Positions 29,372 to 40,398 of a stretch of DNA of 64,000 bases are shown in pieces. This stretch comes from Bactericera cockerelli (Eukaryota > Arthropoda > Insecta > Hemiptera > Triozidae): assembly GCA_024516035.1 (NCBI GenBank), contig CM044960.1:14445880-14509879 (forward strand), read 5' to 3'. A program made the translations under genes and the position numbers. The stretch's first letter is position 1. The number at the start of each line of letters is the position of its first letter. The notes beneath the pieces are model-generated. The model was not told the DNA's origin, made no database searches, and saw nothing but the letters and a program-made list of their open reading frames with translations.

Positions 29372-31520
29372 TAGGTAGATTGTGAATGTATAGATGAAGG
29401 AATGAATTCAAGATGTTGAGTTTTTAGAATAAATACAAGATATTGGGTTTTTAAATCAGGTTAAAATGTCAGCAAGATAATCTTATTTCCATCGTAAGAT
29501 AATTTACCATGAGCAATTTATTGCCTTTAAAAGATAAACTAACAAAAATGTGAAACAATTCTTAACCAAGAACATGATATTATTTTCATAGGTATCTCAG
29601 GCTTTCCTGTTTTTTTTGGTGAAGTATGGGCTTACAAAAAGCATCCTTGCCTACATCTTTGTTATTTTTGACTTAGACATAAAAGTAATTTTACTAGTGT
29701 AAAAGAACTCAATTTATTGTAATATTATTTTCTTGTCAAATCTTTTTCTCCTTGTTTTTTATATATATTTTAAGATGGATAACACTATAGTAAGCAAAGA
29801 GATAGCTGGGTGAAGTTAATGTGGGTAATTGGTGCAAATTCCACCAAGTGGAAGAAAAACTCCATCCTGAAGAATAATTCAAGACATTAACTACTGATCT
29901 GAATGACTGAATCCTCATAAGTTGACACAGTTGTGTACAATATGTCCACAGTTATGACTAGAAGTAACATCATTACAAGTACCTATATGATGAAAAAACT
30001 TCAATATTGATGTGATTTAAATGTGAGCCATCAAGATATACATGAAGTGTGGTATTGAAATGTGCCAGTTGTTTGTTACCTTTACACAGAAATCTGAAAT
30101 ACACAACACAGCATGGTTATTATTATTATAATTTTTCGAACTTTTAATTTATTATGCTCTTAAACATGGTGGTATAGTACTAAAATAAACAAATGCAAAA
30201 ATGAAGTTTAAAAACTTTTTAAAAAAAGAGGGGAGGGAGGTTTAAAATGGTAGGTTCTTGTCGGCAAAAAGTGCTAAGGGATTTCTATAAAGCAGACCTA
30301 ATGTACTGATGTGTTTGTCATGCACTTTATTGTAAAATAAGCCATAGGGGTATCAAAAACTTTGTGATTAATTTTACAAAATATCTACTATCTGGCTTTT
30401 GGCATACATACTAATTTCCATATTACTAAACCTTAAAAGTTATTTTAACTGGCAAAGATACTGGTAATGTCAGTTTTAGAAGGTTATTGATCTTTAAGAA
30501 TAAATTAAAATTCACTTAGCATTATTCAGGAACAAACGTTAATTTAAAATTTGCATTTGAATAGTTGAAGACAGGCCAAGCAACACTACTAACAGCACAG
30601 GAAACTACCATAATCATTCTTAAACTATAAATAAATTATGCTAACTTATTTTACGAGGAATTGAATAGTAATTAGTGAAATGCTGCAATTTTAGTTACTG
30701 GTTCTACTGTAAAAATTAAAGTTATAAAAACAGTAATTACTGGAATGATCCCACAGTTATATTTATGTTTTAACTGGAGAAAAAACATCACTTTGACTGG
30801 GTGTGGTGAGAAAAATTAAACTGATAAAAAAACTTGTGTGGTGAAAAATATAATTACTTAAATAATAGTTTTATAATTTGTGCAAACATGAATTACTTAA
30901 AATTAACCTGGAAGGTATTTCTACTAGTTTCACATAGGGGGTTTCAAGCATTAAGGTCATACCCCAAATTGGAAGGCAACTGATTCAGGTTAGTAGGAAC
31001 TAAACTCACAAGAAATAGATTCAAAGATAGTGATGTTGTCCTCCAAACTGAGTTGGTTCAATGAAAATTGCTCCAGTAAATATGCACTACAGTAAAAGAC
31101 AACAAAGATTTGTGTTAGAAAATAAGTTATCAGTTTTAAGCAACCTATTATGAATGTGAAGCTGATATATTTCTAGGCATATACCTTCTACTTTTAGAGT
31201 ACCTCACTTTGTTTATTATTCACATTTGAGGCAAGAATTTGTTCAAGTATGTTCAAAGGTTCTAGAGTTTATGTTTTAGAGACAGCTGGGAATGTTGTGA
31301 TTATTGTGAAAGGCTTAGGTAGACTTAAGTTAAAAAGTAGCTCTATATGAAAACATCTGTACATCACAAGTTATTAGAAAATAGAGATGTTCTCTGAAGC
31401 ATTTTTGCAAAAGAACTCTAAATTAACGCGATCTTAACTATCTCTAGTAATCCCATTTGATAATTTAGCCCTGAGTGTTTGGCAATAGTGAATGATTGGT
31501 AAATGCCATTGCAACATTTT
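29372..31520. other. Tail-to-tail gap between mL64 and CYB5R
   Basis: 3' UTR of both genes and AT-rich unique sequence. A degraded SINE-D body is visible at 29800-29890 (AGCTGGGTGAAGTTAATGTG). A possible CYB5R poly(A) signal (TTTATT on the + strand) lies near 31213. No ORF worth reporting. Confidence 0.55.
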
Positions 31521-34500
31521 TTAATATGAGAAGCGTAGCTTTTCACTGTATCCTATTTTGTCCAGGTTGGGTTTGCAAGCAAAGTTGATCATAGGTGGGG
31601 GGCCACACATAAGGACGAGATTATCAGCAGAGGGGGCAAACAGATGAGCTGCAATCATCTCGGCAGAAACAAAGCCAGTACTGTACTGCCAGCCTGAAAC
31701 AGATAATGGGAAAGATCATTTCAATGTTTTAGATAACAATATCAAATTAAAAATGTACATAGTATAGGTGCAATCCAGCCTCCGTGGCGTAACCAGCCTC
31801 CGTGGCGTAATGGTTGTGACTACTGCCCGTAGTCCAGAGTTCCCGAGTTCAACTCCCGGCTGGGGCAGACTTTTCGAAGAAAATTCTGTTCCATCCAAAC
31901 ACGTGAGGCTGGCATTTCCGGCCCTACCCAGGCTGGGTGAGGTTAATGTGGGTAGCTGGTACGATTCCCAGCAAATGGAGGGTAAAACCCCCGTCCTAAT
32001 CCAGGACGTTAAATCAAATAGAATCGTTGGCGTTAGGAAGGGCATCCAGCCATAAAAAACGTGCTCCACCCTACCAACCTCAACCATGAGGTTGAACAAT
32101 GCCGACCCCAAAAGCAACATAAGCTAATATGGGATAAAGGCAAGGGAGATATATATAGTATAGGTGCAATGACAAAGAACAAAGAGTTTACAATAATAAA
32201 GTACAAAAAATACAATTATTTAGTACAACTGCTGCAAACCAGTCATTTAACTGATAACCTTGATGATGATGACAAAAAATACAATAAAGTAAATGTATAA
32301 AATAATATTAGTAAGTTAATATTTCCAACATCCTGAAGGTGATTCTGTTTGAGGGGGATTTCTAATTTAATATGCTTGGCAACATACTAATAGATTATAG
32401 TAATTAAATGCTAATAGATTATACTATTTCAATACTAATAGATTATACTAATTAGTTGCCAATCATATAAAATTGGATTTTTTTTTATGTCACTTAAACT
32501 TAAGACATAGGAAGTAAAAATGATAATGGGCGAATTTGGTATTATAATTAATTAACTAGTAGTAAACAAATGCTTCTACACTGGAGGGCATGAAGATTAA
32601 AGATTTACACTGAATAAAAGGGAAAAAATTAAAATCATTGCCACTCATGGAATTTACATTTTAACTTGCAAAACACAGGATTTAGTTCGATAAACAGTTA
32701 ACTGAATGTGCTCTAAAATTATAACACCTCTAAAATTCTAGTTTTTTTTCCCGTGAGTTGTAAGATTTTTACCCCATATTGAATGTAAATCCTTAATATT
32801 TTTTCTGTTATATAAAACAAAAATCATCTGAAAATGTTATCCACATCATGCCGAGAAGTTACATCACTTTGTAGCTGCATGGAAACACACGGTGTTTCCA
32901 AGGAAACACCTTGCGTTCCTTTAATTGTGCTCCAGAGTGTATTTCCTCTTACATAATATGCAAATTGTTTTCTTGGTCAGGGGGACAAGATGTAACTTAC
33001 TACACATGAATAGGCTTGCATATGGTGACCTGGGTTCAAGTCCCAGCTGGGTAAGAAAAATTTTCTACTCTGTATTTCTTATGTCTGAGGTCAAATTATA
33101 TTTTGTTAGGAAAAATAAGCAGTTTCTTAACTTACTTCTATGAGTATGCCCATGGGGTCATTTAACAGAGTATATATATACTATATTGTACGTAATGTTG
33201 TGCTACCCACACCAATTGTGAAAAGGCCTTGTGCTTCACCATAAAGAAATCATACATGAACTTAACTTTTAAATACTATTACTTGCTAGTTTCGATGGTC
33301 ACAGATGAGTGAGAACAACTTACCATCCTCAGGCCTGTCCACTGTGTACCAGAGCTTGAACTGATCCGGGTATTTTGAGGCAGCCTCTTCTAGCTCTTCT
33401 CTGAGGAGAATGTCTTTTTCTGATTGGTTGGCAAAGATAAGTGCCATCTGAGTATTGTCTGTTGGGTCCTTGGTGATGTGGCGAACCAGTTGAAGCATGG
33501 GGGTGATACCAGTGCCACCTGAGAAGATAAAAATGTTGTAAGGTCGAAATCAATTGATAAAATAAGAGTCATAAATTTTCGGGTTAATTAACTTAATTTT
33601 CAACTATGTAAAATTATGGGATCGTTTAGCTGATGAAGCAAATCTCTGCTTACCTAAGTGCACAAAACCTGAACCTAGGAAATAATTATTTGAGTATGAA
33701 AGTTTCTATTGAAAGTGTTTTTAAACTTTACAAATGTATTCCTAACATGAGGAAGCTAGGTATCTTTTTTTAAAATTTAGTGCTAAGACTACACTTGTGT
33801 GGACAGATCACTTTTTATTGTAAGTATGACAACCCTTTTAGTAGTTGCCAGGAAACTAATCAGTGTTTTTTATAGTCCTTCAGCACAAACGTCTGTGTTT
33901 TCCATACATAAACTTGGCCACAATTGAAAACAATTAAAGATGATGTCATTGTAAGTGGTGGTTGGAATGTAATTTATATTTTTTTTATATAGAAACAATA
34001 GCTCCTGGCTAAGAGGTGCTCTAAAACCAAATTAATAAAAGCCTCATTTTAATATCACCTATCTTGAGAAACATGAGAAGAAAGGATGGTACAAACGAGG
34101 AAAATACAGACTAAAAAGTCTTACTATCATTAATAAAAGTACTGTACCAGCAATCATGGAGAGCTTGTTGACTTTCAAGTTGGTGGTAGGATCCTTCTTA
34201 CTGACAGCACGAATATTAAACTCTCCATTGCCGAGATATGCCAGGCGACCCCTCGGTCCACTAACATTGATGGGTTCTCCAACATTCATGTTCTCCAGAT
34301 ACTGACTCATCTTTCCACCATCTGGGAATTTCGGGTGCACATTCTTGAAATAAACCTGAAAATAATAAATAGGTTATTTAATTAAATAATGATAAGTTAA
34401 TAATGGTAAGTATGTATGTACTTTATTAGACACATGAATGGTTTATAATTTTAGATATTGGATGAAAAAAAAAAAAAAAAAAAATGCCCAAGCAAATAAT

Positions 34501-37500
34501 AGCAAACAATATCGCAAAAAGTGCAATTTGCCCAATACTTGTGTACAACACTGGGCTGAGTACCAAACTGACATAGCATGCATCAATGTCAGGTTTGATT
34601 TTAAATGAATAGATTATTAGATACAAAGGCTTTCCTACTTTCTTAGAATACATCACATATTTACTGTCTACCTAGCTTGATATTTTCGAAGTATAAAATT
34701 ATAGATTGCAACAAAAAAACTTCTTGCCTTTACAACTAGATCCATATATCCTTGCTGTTCATCTGAAGTGACAGGAGTGTAGGCTCGTGCAACAAACTCA
34801 TCATTGATTGTAGCTGAGAGAGACAGGTGTTGACCAATTGGCAAACCTGCTCATGAGAAATCAACAAGGAAAAAAACAACAAAGCTGAAAAATTAACAAA
34901 ATAGATATGAAAATAGTACCTAGTCTTTTTGAGAAGTTAAATGAATATAATATGTTGTGTACACATCACAGGCAAAGTTTCTATCATTTTGTAAGTCAAC
35001 TGTAATAATAGAATCCTGTGTGTTCATGTACAATACTGTAAAACACACTCCTTTAATGCCATAGGGAAAATAGGTACTGTAATTTTTCAGGCTAAATATA
35101 TCAGAGTACAATTTTATGGTGAATTTTGTAACCCAGAATTATTTTATCTATGGTACACATTAAAGTTGGACACAGAGTTTGTTAGTTAAATGACATACCT
35201 GTTTATATACAGGGTGTAACAGACTGAATGTAAAATCTCTTAAGGGGTGGTAGTATAGATCATTGCCAACCATTAATGTTCTATAACACTTTTGATTTAA
35301 CTCAGTGGTTCTCAAGATATTATTTTTTTCAATTATTTTTACAAATCCCCTGCCGCCCGACAAAGAATGGCATCTAACTTTGTAAAAACAGTAGATGAAG
35401 CAATAGATTTAACTTTTTCCATAAGATAACAATATTTCACTATTATTTACACTAGATTTATTCTTAAAAAGTGCACACGTACTGAAAAAAATCGGCAGCA
35501 GCGGAAAATTTATCGCGAACATAAAATCCACCTGAAACTTCAGCCGCCATTTTCTCAAAATACTGCCCACATAAAGTATTGGTTTCATTTGTGTAAAAAC
35601 TTGCTTTAAGTCTTACCTTTCAGAAAATATGACACACTTGATATAAAATTTTCATTTTTTATTGAAATCAAGAGAAATGAAAAAAAAGTCAGTCACTACT
35701 ACTTGCTGTACCTCTCAGGCTACCATCCTACTTTTACCAAGGGAACTAATTTTTTTCTTCAATTTGACAAATTCTGGTTGCCATTTACTTTCGAACGGCC
35801 CAAAAGCTTAGCCTCAGTAGATTCATTGATAAGGCGGCAGACTCTTTACTTGGAGGTCACTGGTTCGAGTCTCAAGTATGGCAAATTAATTTGTACGTAT
35901 GATACTTAGCTGTGCTGCTTCAGAAATCAACATTAATCATAATTTTTCATAAGAGGGAAAGGTTCTCAATGATAAAATGGTTTGAATGAAAGGAAACATA
36001 ACAATGTACCTACATAGTTAACACCCACAGGTAAAGATGGTACGGTAAATACTGAACATTCATAGGTTGGTACATAGAGGTACAAATTATTATGTTAGTA
36101 GGTACCGAATTTTAACACATGGAATACTAAAATATTAAGGTCAATTAGTAGTCACCGTGGTAGAGTGAGTTAGCGCGCTAGGCGTTGCACGCATGGTGAC
36201 CTGGGTTCGATCCCCAGCGGGACAGGAATTTTTCTGCTCTGTACTTGGATGTTCGGGGTCCACTCATACCTCGTGAGGAAAAATGAGTAGTTACTTGTAT
36301 GAGTAACGACCAGTGGCGGCATTACCAGAGTAAAAAGAAATTAATGTAGTAGAATAATTCGAAAAGTAAAGGAGGCTCTTAGTAATGCTGCGCTACCCAC
36401 AAAAATTGTGAAGAGGCCTTGTGCTTTACCACAAATAAAACCATACATACATACTAAAATATTAAGGTCAATTAATGACGATCGTGGTGTCACAATAGCT
36501 CAAACTCGTCTTACTAAATATTTGCCATACTTGAGACTCGAACCAGTGACCTCCAAGTTAAGAGTCCGCCGCCTTATCAATGAATCTACTGAGGCTAACT
36601 TTTTGGGCCGTTGGAAAGTAAATGACAACCATAATTTGTCAAATTGAAGAAAAAAAATAGTTCCCCATGTAAAAGTAGGATGGTAGCCTAGTAGGTACAG
36701 TTAGTAGTACTGACTGACTTTTTTTTTAATTTCTCTTGGTTTCAATAAAAAATGAAAATTTTATATCAAGTGTGTCAAATTTTCTGAAAGATAAGACTTC
36801 AAGCAAGTTTTTACACAAATGAAACCAATACTTTATGTGGGCAGTATTTTGAGAAATGGCGGCTGAAGTTTCAGGTGGATTTCATGTTTGCGATAAATTT
36901 TCCGCTGCTGCTGATTTTTTTCAGTGCGTGTGCATTTTTTAAGAATAAATTTAGTCTAAATAATAGTGAAATATTGTTATCTTATGAAAAAAGTTAAATC
37001 TATTGCTTCATCTACTATATTTACAGAGTTAGATGCCATTCTTTGTCGGGCGGCAGGGGACTTGTAAAAATAATTGAAAAAAATAATATCTTGAGAACCA
37101 CTGAGTTAAATCAAAAGTATTATAGAACATTAATGGTTGGAAATGATCCATACTACCACCCCTTAAGAGATTTTACATTAAGTCTGTTACACCCTGTATA
37201 ATAAAAAAAATTGTTCCAATTTTATTTAGGAATTATTGTGTTGGGTATAAAGTATAAGAAACTTGTCATAATGGTCAATATTTGTTACCATTGTATATAA
37301 AATATTTTTAAAAAATTCTCCAATGTCCTAGAGACCTAGAAGATAACCCTGACCTAGTTTGTGGAGAGGATAAACATCTATTGAATTATTACATATTATC
37401 TTGTAGAAGAAAAAAAAAAAAAAAAAATGCTTACCCAGAACATGTTCCTCTGAAGGCAACTCAAAACGGAAACATCTTGTGTCATGGTTGATTTCAATTT

Positions 37501-40398
37501 TTTCTTTTAATTTTAGAGGTACCTTCACATCAGGATCAACAAGGGTTTTCAGCTGCTTAGAACTAGAGTCACGCGATGCCTTGTCTTTCTTCTTGGCTTT
37601 TGATTCTTGAATGGCTGATATGATGAAGCCAACAACAACAATCAAACCCACTCCAACCAAAATTGAGGGTACACTCTAAAACATAAAGAAAACAATTTTA
37701 CCCTTCAAGGCCAATTTAACTATTGTGTTCAATATTTGTTTGGTAAAACAGATGAATTTTTATGGTATGAAAGAATTTTTTTATCTACATACCTATATTA
37801 CTTTTTAGACATGCAGAAACTCAATATTAGACATTCTAAGGTAGAAAGAAAAAAAGAGAGATTGCATTATTTTCAATCAATGTTTGAATTAGTTCAAATA
37901 AGTAAACTAAGAAAAGGAATAAATTGTTCAATAGGATAAAAAAAAATTGGTCTTCTAGCTAGGTAAATATAATTGGTTAAAATGATATTCATAATAGACA
38001 ATAACATATCAACATTTTTGTTGAACAATATACATTCTTAGATCAGTTCTTATGAATTGACATGGGAAGTACCAAGCATGCATCAGGGTCAAGATATAAT
38101 AAAATTGAAAATGATTATTAATACCTCAGTAAATAAATGCTTTATTTTTCTAAAAAAGGCTTGAAAAACATTAAAATACCAACATGATATGGATACAGAG
38201 GCTGGTGTATGAAATCCGTTTGACAATGATCTCTATTCAAGATAAGCAGACAAAATTAATGCTAACATAATTACATATTATAAAAGAGATTGTGACATAC
38301 ATGAGAAATTGAAAATTAACATGCAACACTTGGTTCTCAAGTTCAGTGTAGAAGCATGTTTCTCTTAGCTGTTCAAAAGTACATTACTAGAACCAAAGGC
38401 TATATTTTAGAAGCATGTGCTCTCTAGATAATAATACTAGGTACTCATGACATTATTAACAAACAAAAAAAATACCAAGTATGAAATGAAATTTTGACAC
38501 TGAAGCCTAAAAAATACATAAACATTTTACTAACTATTAGATGTCCCCAAAGGCATTCTCTGATTGCATTTATCATTCACATCTAACCATCAAAAAAGCC
38601 CCTTTATAATGCACATACATGGCAAAATATGCTTTACTTACTAAATCATCAATCATTTTGAGAATTCTCAAGGTAAGTATAATGTTCAAAACTAAAACAC
38701 AAGTATTTTAGCTGTAGGTAGACACAACAAATTTTCTTGGAATAATTTTCTCAAAACCCTATAAATTATTCAGTTTCTTCTGTCTTCTCTGCAGAAGCAG
38801 TCTTTGCTTTAATTCTTTTCTCTCTTTTTTTAGCCTTGGTTTCTTGAACAATTGAGATGATAAATCCAATGACTACAATGAAACCAGCACCTACTAAGAG
38901 TGTTGGTAGACTCTAAAACAAGAAATAACATAGGCCTGTAATGGACATATATGATTTTTTTTTCCACCTGCCAAAACAGTATATGGATATATATAAGTTA
39001 TATAAATTAACTACTTTATAGTTATGTACATAGTACTTATTAAAAATATAATCTTCTTCTTTTTTTACTCTGTTTTATCCTACTTGAGGAGTGTCAATGT
39101 TGTTCAAACTCATGGTTGAGGTTGGTTGGTTTTGGCACATTTTTTTACGGCAGGATGCCCTTCCTAACGCCAATGATTCTATTTCATTTAACGTCCTGGA
39201 TTAGGATGGGGGTTTTACCCTCTGTTTGCTGGGAATCGTACCAGCTACCCACATTAACCTTACCCAGCCATGTATTGATAAAAACAAGAACCTCAAGAAA
39301 AGGTTACTTGAATTTTTTAAACATGATGAGAGACTTCCATATTAAGCTTTAAAAACTCTTGGGGTGTTTTGTAGTTACTTTCATAAACCTCAGTCAACAC
39401 AGTACCTACATGCTTTGATCAATTCTTGTTAGATGGAATATGGATTCAATATATTGGCATGTATCCCTTCTAATATGGTAAAAGAAGGACAGGGGTTTTA
39501 CAATCTAATCACTGAAAAGTGTACCAACTACTCACATTAATTTCAAAAAGCTGGGAGAAAATGAATTTTTTGTATTTATAGAAGTTCTGCCTAACATAGG
39601 ACTCAAACTCTCAACTTTGATACCATGGGTAGCAGTCACAACCACTACAGAGGTTGGGAATTTTGTGTTATAATATGTTACAACTTCAGCTCATGTAATA
39701 ATGTGCAAGAGGAAATGTGAAAAATGTTGTGAGATCAGATTTACTGTAGAAAATGGTATGCAAGGGATAAGATGAATCAGGTGCAACAATACTTTGTTGT
39801 GATTATTTTAAAAAAATAGTTCGATTGCCAGATTATAAATAAAGTGCAGTGCAAAAAATATTTTACTTACTAAGTCATCTATGAAATCTTGAAACCCCAT
39901 TATAACTTGGTTTTTAATTTCAAGATTTTCTTTAACTGCTGAGCTTTTTTGAAGACAGCAGATGAAAATTATTGATAGTTAGTACAAGTCAGTCACTTTA
40001 AATAGATTATAATATTATGTACTTGATTTTCAAATGATGAATAACAAATCCAGCTATTTGATAGTGTTCAAGACCAAACTATTTCCAATTCACTGAAACA
40101 GCAGACAGAAAACAACCAAGTGGAGTTCTACAGCAACAGCTTTCAAACAAATGTTACAGGGGAATATTGAAAGTTAGAGGAGAGATAAGTTATCAGCATG
40201 ATCTCTTTTGACTTTGAACATTTGAAAGTTGAATGAGTTAGAGAGTTGCGTTGTTATTGCATTTGAACCAGTGCCGGGGTATTATCAATATTTAATATGG
40301 TCCTAATGCATTTTTGAGCACAATGGAGTTTCTCTCATAGAGATTTATTACAAATTCCATGACAGAGTAAACTATACACTTACCAAGTCTGATAACAT
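31521..40398 (-). CDS. CYB5R3: NADH-cytochrome b5 reductase, membrane-anchored
   Basis: This FAD enzyme passes electrons from NADH to cytochrome b5 at ER or mitochondrial outer membranes. Minus-strand exons: alternative first exons 40398-40384, 39900-39871 or 38656-38642; anchor exon 2b 37675-37435; then 34846-34728, 34355-34148, 33518-33324, 31693-31521. All phases agree; with the 38656 start the product is 316 residues. Order of features: a transmembrane helix ([16 protein letters not shown]), [19 protein letters not shown], the FAD motif [24 protein letters not shown], the NADH-binding [25 protein letters not shown] and CGPPPM. The human RPYT is RAYT here. The intron after exon 34846-34728 uses a GC donor (AAG|GCAAGA). 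Two large elements (FB3 and several SINEs) fill the introns. The gene is head-to-head with THOC2. The family is certain; the exact paralogue number is less so. Confidence 0.95.
31775..32154 (+). repeat. SINE-D with perfect 16-bp target duplication
   Basis: Flanked by ATAGTATAGGTGCAAT at 31759-31774 and 32155-32170. The start of the head is itself duplicated (CAGCCTCCGTGGCGTAA twice). Head, shared body (CAGGCTGGGTGAGGTTAATG) and tail match 19294-19645. Inserted in the last CYB5R intron. Confidence 0.93.
32990..33255 (+). repeat. SINE-C, degenerate
   Basis: GGTGACCTGGGTTCAAGTCC near 33020 and, after a diverged middle, GCTACCCACACCAATTGTGA and AAGGCCTTGTGCTTCACCAT at the 3' end, in the order of 36147-36460. 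Confidence 0.7.
33519..34147 (-). other. CYB5R intron, no element recognised
   Basis: 629 bases of AT-rich intron. I see no repeat family, ORF or structure to report. Confidence 0.5.
35210..37196. mobile_element. Foldback element FB3 carrying a SINE-B in both arms
   Basis: Tips CAGGGTGTAACAGACT and its near-complement AGTCTGTTACACCCTG, flanked by TA. The arms are about 690 bases (35210-35900; 36475-37196) and nearly identical, including GAATGGCATCTAACTTTGTA, GCGGAAAATTTATCGC and a SINE-B head at 35808-35885 (+) mirrored at 36475-36600 (-). The loop holds a SINE-C (36147-36460). No transposase ORF. Located in the CYB5R intron upstream of exon 34846-34728. Confidence 0.9.
36147..36460 (+). repeat. 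SINE-C, most complete copy
   Basis: The head is TAGTCACCGTGGTAGAGTGA to GTTCGATCCCCAGCGGGAC. The body contains GTTCGGGGTCCACTCATACC, CGACCAGTGGCGGCATTACC and AAGAGGCCTTGTGCTTTACC. It forms the loop of FB3. Other copies: 6885 (+), 32990 (+), 41585 (-), 47037 (-) and 55850 (-). Confidence 0.88.
37435..37675 (-). CDS. CYB5R3: CYB5R exon 2b, membrane anchor joined to the reductase
   Basis: Begins [20 protein letters not shown], then [16 protein letters not shown], and runs on into the reductase N-terminus, ending at a GT donor in phase with the next exon. It has the same acceptor phase and the same S-x-P-x-L/I-LVG...GFIIS pattern as exon 2a. A 17-base A/T run abuts its donor side. Confidence 0.93.
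38642..38656 (-). CDS. CYB5R alternative first exon 1c (MIDDL)
   Basis: ATG ATT GAT GAT TTA followed by the consensus donor GTAAGTAAAG. It lies between exons 2a and 2b, so it can only splice to 2b or further. The residues DDL match the end of exon 1b. Confidence 0.7.
38766..38912 (-). CDS. CYB5R exon 2a: duplicated anchor exon ending in a stop (one-helix microprotein)
   Basis: Acceptor TTGTTTTAG then [20 protein letters not shown], then [17 protein letters not shown], a Thr/Glu tail and TAA. It is clearly a paralogue of exon 2b: 14 of the first 20 residues are identical and it uses the same acceptor phase. It has a stop instead of a donor. Spliced to exon 1a or 1b it would make a 53- or 58-residue protein with a short N-terminus, one transmembrane helix and a basic then acidic tail. 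Coding constraint is suggested because the helix and QE(S/T)KAKK are kept while the DNA has diverged. Function unknown; it could insert in the same membrane as the reductase. Confidence 0.78.
   Translation of the reverse strand, partial: SLPTLLVGAGFIVVIGFIISIVQETKAKKREKRIKAKTASAEKTEETE
39045..39272 (-). repeat. SINE-D, 5' truncated
   Basis: The minus strand has GGCTGGGTAAGGTTAATGTG, GGGTAAAACCCCCATCCTAA, GTTAGGAAGGGCATCCTGCC and AGGATAAAACAGAG. The tRNA head is missing. A second, much older copy on the same strand lies at 39485-39655. Confidence 0.8.
39871..39900 (-). CDS. CYB5R alternative first exon 1b ([10 protein letters not shown])
   Basis: ATG GGG TTT CAA GAT TTC ATA GAT GAC TTA then donor GTAAGTAAAA. 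The phase matches both exon 2a and exon 2b. Confidence 0.75.
40384..40398 (-). CDS. CYB5R alternative first exon 1a (MLSDL)
   Basis: ATG TTA TCA GAC TTG then donor GTAAGTGTAT; phase 0, compatible with exons 2a and 2b. All three first exons end in D-L immediately before a GTAAGT donor, which is why I accept such tiny exons. Confidence 0.65.
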
